This document shows, piece after piece, positions 35,561-45,739 of a stretch of DNA of 64,000 nt. This stretch comes from Metallyticus violacea. Taxonomy: Eukaryota; Arthropoda; Insecta; Mantodea; Metallyticidae. Where the stretch lies: positions 163,525,001 to 163,589,000 of the forward strand of contig CM060833.1 in NCBI GenBank assembly GCA_030762175.1, read 5' to 3'. Under the pieces are notes generated by a model. That model was given only the letters and a program-made list of their open reading frames with translations. It searched no databases and was not told the DNA's origin. How positions within the stretch are numbered: position 1 is the stretch's first letter; the number at the start of each line of letters is the position of its first letter. The position numbers and the translations under genes are program-made.

Positions 35561-38057
35561 CTGTATCAAATAAAAATTTTATCGATGAATGTCAAATGTT
35601 CAGGATGCACAACCATGTCGGGAGAGCACAATTCATTATGTCACCGCCACACAGTGCTGTTGCATAAACAACCAGGACGGTATTGTGTGATTTGCGTCTC
35701 CAGAACTTCTATAATTAGAAAAGCCTTTTATCGGAGATTTTAAAAGTGCTCTCTCTTACAATGAAAAAACGTGTTTTAAGGCGGATAAAGTCGTTGTTCC
35801 AGTCGAACTATCTAAACCACCAAGAGCAAATGTTGCCCGCTGACTCAGTGCCCTTCACTTATTATTTACACACAGTAGAGTATTAAGCGCTATCCTAAAC
35901 AAGAGCAAATCCCAAAGTAGCCGATGACGAGTGAGCGCTGCGCTTTGTTGATAGAGAGAGAGAAGCGCAATGGACACCTGTCAGAACACTCCGTACACTG
36001 CTCGAACCATTTATGTCACATCAGAATAGACATTGCTCACGTTAAAAAGTCTTTAATTTTTGTTTGGTACTGAGTTATAGAAAGATTTTAGAGTTTATGC
36101 CTTTGATATGTAATGCTCCAATAAAAGAATACAGAATTACTTAAAAAAAACGTAATAATTATCCAAGATAAAAGTATTTGTAAGCAAAAAAATACATTTT
36201 AATAAATATAACTGCTTCATGGGCCTTACGGCCGTACATGCTAATGTCGTCCTTATAACAATCATAAGGGTCATACACATGTATACACATAAATGCATAC
36301 ATACAAATACTTCGATATGTTGACGTTTTCTATTAATAATTTTATATATAAATAAATAAACATGAATGGAACTCTTACTCTTGAGCCCCCTTTCCATTTA
36401 CTCACATCCCCTCTCCAATCCCCCTCTTCATTATAGCCATTATCCTTATTTGTCGGATCTTTTCTAGAAATATTTCTAAATTGTGTGAGTATCTCGCATG
36501 CACCAACACTTCCCGGCAAATGTTCAAACTTCTGTTGGCATTCAAAAATTACGGTGCTAAATATTAATTTCTTGAAATCTTCGTTTCCCTGCATTCTGCC
36601 AAAATATGCCGCCAAGTATCGCTTTCTCTGCCCAATGGGCAAATTCTTTCCCGGAGAACATTAACCGTTTTGTTTCCTTTTCTAGCCCCTAATTTGAACC
36701 ATGCGAACCGTTTCTTTCTTCTCTACCATAGATATCTAAATAATGTCCCCTTCCCCACACTGGATGTATTTGAGCCTGCAGGTTAAGCGATACTTTTTCT
36801 GCGCATTGAGACTCAATATGTTACCTATATCTCGCAAAAGTCTGTTAACTATTTTCCAACTATTTCACGTAATGTCCTCCCCCCTTAACGAAATATACCC
36901 CAATCCAATTTTGTCTGAGCCTTTCCTTATTTTTTATGTCCATCCCTTCCCCCTCCTTATTTGCTCCCTTAAACAGACTGCTCAAGGAAGAGCTTGATTC
37001 CTTCATATTATACTTAACAAGTATTTAATTACTCTTATTTTTAAATTTTCGTTAGAAATACCAAACTCTTTAAGAGCCCCTACCCAAAAAATTTCATATG
37101 GGCTATGTGGGGGGAAAAAACTCCTTTACGAAAGCGACTAGCCTGGACAAATACCTTACGATTATCAACAGCGAAATTGAATGTTGTGTTTAACTCTGCC
37201 ACTATTCGCTTCCTTTCTGTCCAAACAAGTTCAGTTGGATTATCCAAAAACTCTTATCCTGCATCCTGTTGCATTTCGCCGAATTGCATTCTTCGGGTGA
37301 TTTTTTTCCGCTCTCCCATTTCTTATCATTTCATTCCTCATGCTCTGTTACAGGGTCAAAAATGGGTGCGACATATGCTTGCCTAAGATTTCTTCCCCGG
37401 CGAAATTATTAGCCGAAACAAAGAACAGTAATAACTAGCAATTTTTATATAATGCATTACCCCACCAAAAATTTAATCTAGCTGTCAGCATGTCCGTCCA
37501 TTTCTCCATTAGTAGCTTTTCGCTATCATTGATTCCTTTGTTCTTTTATATATGAAACTCAAATCTCTCAAGATGGTGCATGAAAGATGTGAACCCCTGT
37601 CTTTTCTCGCATCACAATAACATTTTCTCTATCATGATTATAGACCCAGTTCGCCAATGTTCATTGCGTGATTTTTAACATTATGGTTTGTTTTCATCGG
37701 AGGATCTGAACAAAGGAGTACCTGAATATTCAATTAATTTTTTTACCCTCTGCAAGAATTTTGAAGACGTTATACACACTGCACAATGATTTAATACCCT
37801 AACCTTTAATGCCATCTACATACTTTTGCTGATGCAAAGCTATCAAATAATATGGGTATTCATTTGTTGAAGAAAATAATTCTGTATTTTTAACTTAACT
37901 TTTCGGCACTTATGAGTACCATGTGCTGTACATTTATCTGATATATTAGTTACTTTATTTGACTAGGAGCTTGTACTTTAGGTATCTGTCCATTATCAGT
38001 TCTGAAAATCGGCGAATTTATTATTAAACAACCGATACACAACAAATGCGCTTCATA
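35561..38057. other. Intergenic, probable LINE scrap
   Basis: Apart from 36420-37400 nothing is recognised. Confidence 0.55.
36420..37400 (-). mobile_element. Probable non-LTR retrotransposon remnant, heavily decayed
   Basis: The minus strand carries scattered short matches to a LINE C-terminal region: KIVNRLLRDIGNILSLN, KKYRLTCRLKYIQCGEGDI and, in another frame, CPLGRESDTWRHILAECRE. Every frame is broken by stops. The 'C---ESD-WRHIL-EC' motif is the main support. Confidence 0.42.
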
Positions 38058-39279
38058 CGAGGGTAGGTCCTTAAGTTACCGGCCTCACTTATAAGGATTA
38101 CCGCCTTCACAAAACTCTTATCTGGCGTCATACCTTATCTGTTAAATAAATAGTTGTACCTGTAACTTCCGCTCCGCTGTGTTCAGTTGTTCAGATAGTG
38201 TTGCATAAAGAAAACCATGTGTAGAAAATTATGACATGTTCAAAGTGGAATATCGAGCTGTTCTTCACAAAAGGACTTAACTCCAATTGAAATTAAACAG
38301 AGATTGCACGGTGTATATGGGGAAGCATCCCCCTTATATTCTACCGTAAAAGAATGAGCCAAACTTTTTCGAATGGGTCGAGAAAGCATTGAAGACGAAG
38401 AACGTGCAGGTCGGCCACTCCTAAAAACATCTTTCATATGGAAGAAGAAATTATGGAAGACCGGCGGCTCATAGTTACACAAATAGCAGCAAGACTGGGC
38501 TTTTCTAAAACAACAATCCTTCGAATTATTCATGAACATTTAAACATGAATAAGGCTAGTGCAAGATGGTTGCCTAGACTTCTTTCCACAATCCAAAAGC
38601 AGCAACGTGTCATCTGTTGTCAGGCATATTTGGAGCTCTGCCGTGGCAACGAGAGAGAAGTTCTGCAAACTATTGTTATAGGAGATGAAATTACGGTCCT
38701 CTACTATGATCACTTGTCCAAAAGAGAATCAACGGAGTGGCATAAACCTGGCGAAGTACCGTTTCTAAAGGCCAAAGTCACTCAGTCAACCAAGAAGATC
38801 CTGACTACAATCTTTTGGGACTGTGAAGGAATGCTCTTCATTGACTTCAAGAAGAGGAACACCACAGTAAATGGGGAGTACTATGCTGGCCTACTGCACA
38901 GACTACGTACTTACATTAGAGAGAAACGGTGAAGAAAACTGAGAGGTGGTGCGCGCCTTCTTTACAGCAACGCGCCTGTGCACACAGCTCTTGTTGCAAA
39001 GATAGCTGTGAAGAAATGTGGCTTCAAGGAGATCGACTATCCACCCTATAGCCCAGATCTAGCTCCCAGTGAGTATTTCCTCTTCTCAAAACTCAAGAAG
39101 CATTTTCGAGGAAGGAAGTCATGTGTGAAGAAGTAGTGGTGGATGCTGTTTATGCTCATTTTGAAGACAAGACTTCTGACTATTGGGGGGAGGGGTTAAA
39201 TTTTAATTCAAAGATGTGAGAAGTGTATTGCAATAAAGGGTAACTGTATTGGAAAGTAAAATATAAGTTTTGTCTAATT
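38058..39279 (+). mobile_element. Mariner family A copy 2, lacking its 3' terminal repeat
   Basis: It starts CGAGGGTAGGTCC after TA at 38056-38057. The leader and transposase run in plus orientation. A 164-residue frame (38438-38932) covers IMEDRRLIVTQIAARLGFSK through LLHRLRTYIREKR, then hits TGA. Downstream, the second catalytic block reads LLYSNAPVHTA, so the second Asp is lost, and the third reads SPDLAPSEYFLF. Homology stops near GTTTTGTCT at 39279, and the 3' terminal repeat is absent. Confidence 0.88.
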
Positions 39280-40496
39280 TTCAGGATCAATGCTCTTTTA
39301 TACATTGGAGCTATTCGCCTCCTTCCCTGAACAGGTAATCTGGGATTATTCAAATGATCTAATTGATTTTAGAAAACAGGTCTCCCACCCACTGGGCAAT
39401 GATTTCCCTTTTTTCATAAACATTATTAATTTCTTCGGAGACATGCAAATATATCAAATAATATTTCTGTCTCAAGCAATATATTACAAAGAAGAGAAGT
39501 CGGTATATTCACATCGCAACCACAAAAACAGCCTTTAATTACATTGTCGATTGTTAAGTCATAATGAATTTTCAGCTTTCCGTAATAGTACTTATTGTTA
39601 TGCTTACGCAGAGGTACTCCTGATGGATGTACACAATGCTGTTATCCACCTTGCATCTCCCGCTTTTATCCATTCAACCAAGTCGTCCATTGATCGTCCC
39701 GATATAAGCGAGGAGACTAATTACCTCATTAAAGGCTGAGACATCTGGGCTGATGCGATGACTTAATATTGACGCGTTTCATGGTTCACAGAATAATACC
39801 AGGACAAAGGAACAGGTATAATGGATGACGAACTCTACTTGTTTGATGTAGTGTGCTGAAGAAAACAATTTACATGTTCTAAACGTAAAAGTGTTTATTT
39901 CACGTTTTTTTTTTCTTCTTCTTTTAAAAATTAAAAAAAGGTCACTTTTTTTTATACTTATTACAAATGTGTCTGGTTTTTGTTACAATAAAAACATCCT
40001 CATAATTTCGAAGGAAATTTTTCTAAAATTAAAAAGCATGGCATTTTATGCAGGGAGGTTGCCTTCGACATCAGCATATGTAAAATATTTCACATAAATC
40101 AATTTTACGTTGTATCTGTTATCTGGTACAATTTTAGGTACTTTAGAGTAAATAAAATCAACTGATTTTGTGTAATACATTATTAATTTTCACAGACAAT
40201 GTTTTTTCCTGTTCCATGCTGCTTACTTTGGAACATTATTTTTAAACCTTGTCCGCCCTCTCGGTGTTTTACATCTCGTTGTCCTCTCTCGGCTAAACAT
40301 ATATTTTAACGAGAAAATGCGTTCTGATTGACATGACCAAATTTGGCCGTTGTAATGTTTCTCTTTTCATTGTTAATCTTACATATTCCAAGCCTTGCTT
40401 GCAATAATTTCGGGAGTGATTTTGTGGATGAACATTTCTTTTAATTTACACCAATATCTAGTTTTTCATTGGTTAGAATGGCACGATGTCGTGCTT

Positions 40497-40579
40497 TTTT
40501 TGTTTTGTTTTGTTTTGTATTTTGTTTTGTTTTTGTTTTGTTTTTTGTTTTGTTTTGTTTTTGTTTTGTTTTCTTTTTT
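40497..40579. repeat. TTTTG pentanucleotide array
   Basis: Roughly sixteen TTTTG/TTTTTG units; on the other strand CAAAA. Confidence 0.93.
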
Positions 40580-40638
40580 GCGCTTTACTAGTAGATTTAA
40601 ATATGTGCACAATGTCGTGAATTGCAGTTCTGGAAGAG

Positions 40639-40914
40639 TTTTTTTTTTGTTGATTGGTTTATTTATGGACGTTCTTTAACAGCTCAGGTCACCAGCGTCC
40701 CATTCAACTCAGGGCGTGAAACGGGCGATAAATTTTGCTCAGATGCCTCTCTTTCAGGCTTGAGGTTCTTTTTCGTGCCGTAAATGTACCCACCGAAGAA
40801 AGCCATACTTAGGATTTTTACGCTCGAAAAAATTCATCGGTCCTGGCCGGGTTTGAACCCGCGATCTTGGGTTTAGTAGGCCAGTATGGTAACCACTACA
40901 CCACCAGGACCGAC
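40639..40914 (-). mobile_element. SINE S2 copy with 12-bp target duplication
   Basis: GTTCTGGAAGAG at 40627-40638 and 40915-40926 matches perfectly. The head at the right (ACCACTACACCACCAGGACC) is intact; about 25 bp of the mid-body is deleted. Confidence 0.92.
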
Positions 40915-41935
40915 GTTCTGGAAGAGGACAATTGATCAGAGGTTCAGAATAAATTTCACAAGCACACAACGAGTTTATTCTTATTTAAAATAATGATTAT
41001 ACTAAATAATGGGTTTCTCTAAAGTCAACTCACTATCTTGGTGAATGAATGTAAACTGTTGATATCAGCAAGAAAAAGAACAGCTACATAACGTTCAATA
41101 ACATGACAAGGTAGTGGAAATTGAGTTGAAATTATTTTAGTTATATGCTTTGAGGTAATATTATTGTTTATTTAATTTTTTCCACCAGTTTTACTTCAAA
41201 ATGTTTCTAAACCTTTAATTGAAATTAGAATAAATCCAAAATTTTGGCTTAATACATTAAAAAAGAAGTGTTTGGCATTAGTTATAGAGCCTTGATTATA
41301 CTGCATCATGTTTTTAATGATGAAACATTCTCTGATAGAAAGAGAACCTCCAGGATACTCAATATTGAATGTTGTAACATGAGTTGGAAATTTAACAAAC
41401 CAATCACTGTTTTAGCATTGTAACCTGTTTGTCGACTGCCGTAAATTGGCGCTTAACTCGCCTTGCAATCCTATGACAGGTATAGGATTGACAAGTGACA
41501 TATGCTTTCTCTGTATTATTTTCAGATATGGGGTGCTGCAGTGAGAAATGTTTTATGCTGCTGGCATGTAAATGCCTCACATGTGGTAGAATTATTCAGC
41601 ACATTTATTACTTTTCATGAAAGAAGGGACAATCCATCATAGCATGCTCACTCCAGAGCTCCAACAACCACTTAACTTTATGTTGTCCAAATGCATCAGT
41701 CGGTTTATAATTACTTTTGATAATTCCTACTGAAACTATCATTCAAGAAATAAAAATATATTTAACTTATTACTCTATTCCTATTATAAAATTCACCAAG
41801 ACATTCTCTGTTAATCCTAACATATATTTTGCATGGTGTATGAAAATTATCTAAAAGTTAGTCTTGTAACGTCAGTTCCTGCACTTATACAGTGACTTAA
41901 TCGATATTAAATTAATAATTTTTAACAACGTGAAG

Positions 41936-42145
41936 TTATCGAGTAATAGGTGTCAAACCAGCCCTCCCATCTTGACAAAATGGCAGATCCTGGCAACGGT
42001 ACCAGCTTAACATAAATGATGCAACTTGTGAAAGGGCTTTGAACGAGATCTTCTTTACACAGAAAATCAATTTATCAACTTCACAGAGAGCCTTCTCTGT
42101 AGCTCTGTGTAGACAAGCGACATGCACCATTTTACTATATATATA
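41936..42145 (-). mobile_element. hAT/DUF659-like transposase remnant
   Basis: The minus-strand frame has VACLHRATEKALCEVDKLIF, CVKKISFKALSQV and a final LPFCQDGRAGL. This resembles the 'CLAHALHRV-E-----VDKLI--VKKIFLKAPSR-' block of BED/DUF659 hAT-like transposases, by memory of the family. The expected 'TRWGTWL' end is changed. No terminal repeats were seen. Upstream codons to 42324 are open but not recognisable. Confidence 0.5.
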
Positions 42146-42771
42146 TATCTAATCCTGTGAGAAAATTCGCAGCTTTCAGTGAGGAAAGTTACATCTGTTA
42201 TGTTGTCGTGTTGAACCTCCTTGTTTTCTAATCTCTGGAAGTTTATTAGAAAATATTCATCGGCACCATCTTTCCCAACAATCGTATCTTTGCACAGTGT
42301 CTTGTATTCATCAAAGGAACCCAAAGTTTTTTATCTGGCCTCTTCCATTGCATCAGTTGAGGTAATTCTTTCTTAACGTTAAGCATACGGTATAGGTTTG
42401 CCTATGGGCCTTTGCTGAGCTACTAAATTTATATAGTAACGTCAGCACATCAGAGCGAAGTACATAATTCTTCATAAAAAAAAAGATAATGTTTTATACC
42501 ACATTCCTAAGAGTATTTGCTGAAATATTATAAAGCCTCAAATCCTTGATTACCTTTTTGTGCTTTTCTGTCGTGAATGTGCTGTATAATATATATTGTG
42601 TATGCTGTAATTCTGAATCATGAATATTTTACTGTCAGTTGAAGAGTTTTTACATATTTGAATAGATTCAACATTATTACAATGATTTCTACATTTCAAA
42701 AAATCAGTGTGTAGCTTTAATTTCACTAGAATACTTACTTTGCTTTGCTTTAGGCATATTGTTTTAATTAG

Positions 42772-43046
42772 AGTCCACAGCTGCCGATCTCAAAAAAATT
42801 ATAACGCAATGGAACGAGCGCTACTGCATCACAAAGCTATTCTTTCTGTATTCCATTTACGCAGGAGTATTAATTGGACTGACTGAAACAGATGCGTGGC
42901 GACTATGGCTGAAGAGCACCTCAGTATTTGCCCTGCTGTTCTCAACTGTTTCTATTGACAATGCCTTTGGTGATTATTTGTATCGTTCTTTGTACTGGGC
43001 TGCTCGTGGACTTATGACCCAGAGTTCGGAGACGGGCATAGGATAA
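42772..43046 (+). CDS. Unrecognised plus-strand terminal exon-like frame
   Basis: An open frame of 90 complete codons follows a TTTTAATTAG acceptor-like site and runs to TAA at 43044-43046. An upstream in-frame stop at 42765 supports a start by splicing rather than by ATG. It reads STAADLKKIITQWNERY, then hydrophobic stretches (LFFLYSIYAGVLIGL and TSVFALLFSTVSI), then GDYLYRSLYWAARGLM and SSETGIG. That looks like a membrane protein C-terminus. It lacks the low-complexity look of chance frames nearby, and base composition rises above the surroundings. I do not recognise the family, and no companion exon is visible. It could be the end of a gene whose other exons are in unresolved DNA, or an orphan duplicated exon. 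Confidence 0.45.
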
Positions 43047-43903
43047 AAAAAAATTATATCGCGTTAACTGTTACAGGAAACAGGAGGGGGTGTTGTGATT
43101 GTAAACTACTATGTTCCATTTAGTTATTCTCTGTTATTTATTAAAATGGTATTTAAACACATTTAGATGCAAATTATAGTATTATTATTTTCGCCGTTCC
43201 ATTAGTTCCATTTGAGTAGTTGAAAAGATAAAAAAATACAGTTACAATGAAAGATATAAAGAAAACTACCAAAAAATCTGTAACAGCGGAACATATCTGT
43301 TTATTACAGGAACTGTATCAAAAATGTTGGGCCATATTACACTCGCCTTTTGTTCACTTCTTTATAACAAATAAATCGCAATTAACTTTTTAAATAGAAT
43401 AAAATTTACATGAAGATGTTATGGCCGTTCGCCGTGTTGGAACTGCAACTAATACCGGCCCTAAAGAGGGAGGGAGGGAGTGTGTTGCTGGAACAAAAAC
43501 TTCAAAGGCCCCTTCAGTGGCTCATATGTTGGCTTCGCGGAAATTAACTTACCTTGTGTCATCTCTTCTGTCATTTAGATGGTAGAACTGCAGGGCCAAT
43601 AGCAAAGAAACTCCAGCGTTGCGAAGATCTTTAAGTCACAACATTTCAGCCTATTAAAGGAAGGCTCGTGTCACTTCAAACCAGGCATGATATTTCAGAT
43701 TAAATATGTCTTTTCGTAATTTACGAGGGTCATAATAAAAATCGTAAGCAACACATTGTTAAAATTCAAATTCCAACAATGCAACTAAAAGGATCGGAGG
43801 ATCGTAATCTACAGACTTTACACCACATGTTTCCATATTGTGACGTCATTAGCTTCTATCACGTAGCCACAGGCAATATTTCCAAAATGGCGGGCATCAA
43901 CAT

Positions 43904-44604
43904 GTTATATTACAGAGGCAGGTGATGGACTTGGAGGTGATTTTCCCAACATAGGGGGACCCGGAGGCTGATGATGACCAAGAGATTTACGTCCCAAAGT
44001 ATTACGCTTGCCCAGGGTTCCACAGCCCCCAGCACTCATTGGAGGTGCTCCTACTCGACGTGATCTGTACAACTCCATTGCTAACTCCTGATGGTCATCT
44101 AAATCCATTGCCATGGGCTCCTCAAGCGTTTTCTGTGCTTCTTGTTTGTATTTATAGCTTTTGCTCTTTACACAGAGAACAGCAATTATCATTATGATGA
44201 TAATTATAGATGTTGCTGCCAAAGCAACCATGAACCATGTCTGGCGGTAAAAGGGTTTTTGTTGCAGGTAACCATACTCAAGATAATAGTTTGGACGGAG
44301 TGATAACTGCATCATCTGAGTAGGCTGGGTAACTAATGCCATATTTATTATAAGCAATTACTCGAAATGTGTATGAAGTGGATGGCAGCAGGTTCCGATA
44401 AGAGATAGTAAATTCTTCTATTATATTGTTCACTTGCGAACAATAATATGAATACAAATATATCTGCTTACTCGGTCAAATGTTTCTTCTGAGTTGTGTA
44501 TCCCATGTAAAGCTCTCGCGTTCCCAGTTTGGCCCATACTTTCGTGGAGCAGAGCCCAGGTGACATCGGCTGCGGCAAGCTTAGTGGTCCAGACATGAAA
44601 CAAT
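43904..44604. other. 701-bp segment inserted in mariner C, flanked by AACAT
   Basis: AACAT at 43899-43903 and again at 44605-44609 brackets this segment. Both junctions join mariner sequence that is continuous in the transposase frame. The minus strand carries the sidekick-like exon (43911-44432) and a further 172 bp (44433-44604). In that part I see a donor-like GTAAGC and a short open frame, but no clear homology. ATGTTAT and ATAACAT at the two ends form a 7-bp inverted match that partly overlaps the duplication. Confidence 0.7.
43911..44432 (-). pseudogene. sdk: sidekick-like membrane-spanning exon fragment, frameshifted
   Basis: On the minus strand, one frame encodes the end of a fibronectin III domain (LLPSTSYTFRVIAYNKYG, then ITPSK). 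A +1 frame change near 44283 then enters YYLEYGYLQQKPFYRQTWFM. A single hydrophobic span follows (VALAATSIIIIIMIIAVLC), then KSKSYKYKQEAQKTLEEPM, a Gly/Arg-rich tail with LGKRNTLGRKS, and SPPSPSPAS before GTAATA. From memory of the family, the juxtamembrane KYKQEAQKTLEE and SPASV strings are those of insect Sidekick, a synaptic Ig/FNIII adhesion protein. The exon ends at a donor-like GTAATA and starts after a CAAG acceptor-like site, so it looks like copied genomic DNA rather than a retrocopy. It sits antisense inside mariner C and carries a frameshift. Confidence 0.7.
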
Positions 44605-44609
44605 AACAT

Positions 44610-45597
44610 TTTAGATGCATCGCCAGAAGTTTCTCTTCGACAGCGTATTGTTATTGAGTTCCTTGTTAAAGAGGGAAAATCTGCTACTAAATTCACCTCA
44701 GACTTCAACGTGTCTATGGAAATGTCTGCATGGGTGCTAGCAGTGTTAGGAGATGATTGAAACATTTCAAAGATGGGAAAACGAGTATCCAAAATGAGCC
44801 TCGTAGCGGTCGCCCGCGAACTGCAACAAGGAAAGAGTTGGTGAGCTCATTAGAGAAGATAGGCGTATCACTGAGGATGAAATCGCTGCAAAACTTGCAG
44901 TAGGACATAGTGCAGTGCAAGAAATGATAAAATATTTAGGTTATCGAAAAGTGGAGTCCCACGTTTATTGACCGAACACCACAAACTCCAGAGAATAACC
45001 ATCAGCCAAAACCATCTTCAGAGATTTCAAAATTAAGGTGATGCTTTTTTGACGAGAATTGCGACAGGCAATGAAAGCTGGTTCCATCACTACGAGCTTG
45101 AAACAAAACGCCAGAGTATGGCACGGCACCATTTGGATTCGCCATTGAAAAAGAAAGCGAAAACATTGCGATCTGCTGGGAAGGTGATGGGTAGCGTCTT
45201 CTGGGATGCACATGGTTGCATTCTGATTGATTTTCTTGAACCTGGACAAGCCATAAATGCTGCCCGCTATATCCAGACCCTTTGGAAGCTCCGTCGTGCA
45301 TTGCGCGATAAGCACCCTGGAAAGAAGATCGTCCTGCAATAGGATAATGTGCGTCGTCACACTGCCCGTGTCACAATGGAGAAGAACAGAACATTTGGGT
45401 GGGAAACTCTTCCACATCCTTCCTACAGTCCCGAATTGGCCCCCTCCGACTACCATTTTTTTGGTTCTGTTAAGGAACAGATGCGAGGCCAACACTACGC
45501 AACGATGGAGGATATTCGGAAAGCAGTGCGTCGTTGTCTTCGTGCAGCCGGAACGGAGTTCTTTCGTAGGGGCATTTGCAAACTTGCAGAACGATAG
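44610..45597 (+). pseudogene. Broken mariner C transposase
   Basis: Recognisable blocks in order: LRQRIVIEFLVKEGKSAT (helix-turn-helix start), a decayed linker with SGRPRTA (about 44808-44830), ATGNESWFHHYE (the first catalytic Asp is replaced by Asn), VFWDAHGCILIDFLEPGQ, a stop just before DNVRRHTA (second Asp kept), and HPSYSPELAPSDYHFF with the third acidic position. It ends RGICKLAER. Several stops and frameshifts make it non-functional. The DD34D spacing and the VFWDAHG block place it in the mariner branch of IS630-Tc1-mariner. Confidence 0.85.
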
Positions 45598-45739
45598 GAA
45601 GAATGTGTGCAAAGAAATGGAGACTGTGTTGAAAAGTGAGAGAAGAGTCTGTAGATTACCATGATGTATTTGGTTTATCTAAAAAATAAATATTAAGGGG
45701 TTTAAAAATTGTTGCTCGCTTCTTTCAGTATGACCCTCG

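Larger units (their letters stand above)
39280..42771. other. Intergenic, sparse
   Basis: Contains the TTTTG array, one SINE and the hAT-like scrap. The remainder is AT-rich with nothing recognised. Confidence 0.55.
43724..45739 (+). mobile_element. Mariner family C (irritans/cecropia-like) with captured insert
   Basis: The left terminal repeat starts CGAGGGTCATA directly after a TA at 43722-43723. The right one, ending at 45739, reads the same on the other strand (CGAGGGTCATACTGAAAG), followed by CA where TA is expected. Between them are a leader ending AAAATGGCGGGCATCAACAT (ATG at 43886) and, after an inserted segment, a decayed transposase of the irritans/cecropia mariner type. Without the 43904-44604 insert the frame from ATGGCGGGC runs on into the transposase N-terminus (LDASPEVSLRQRIVIEF), so the insert interrupts one element rather than separating two. 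Confidence 0.85.

Noticed and set aside
43911..44357. Functional exon of a resident sidekick gene
   Set aside because: It lies within a mariner, is frameshifted, and no other sidekick exon is seen on either side.
44965..45664. Frames of 215, 135 and 99 residues
   Set aside because: Antisense or off-frame shadows of the mariner C transposase.
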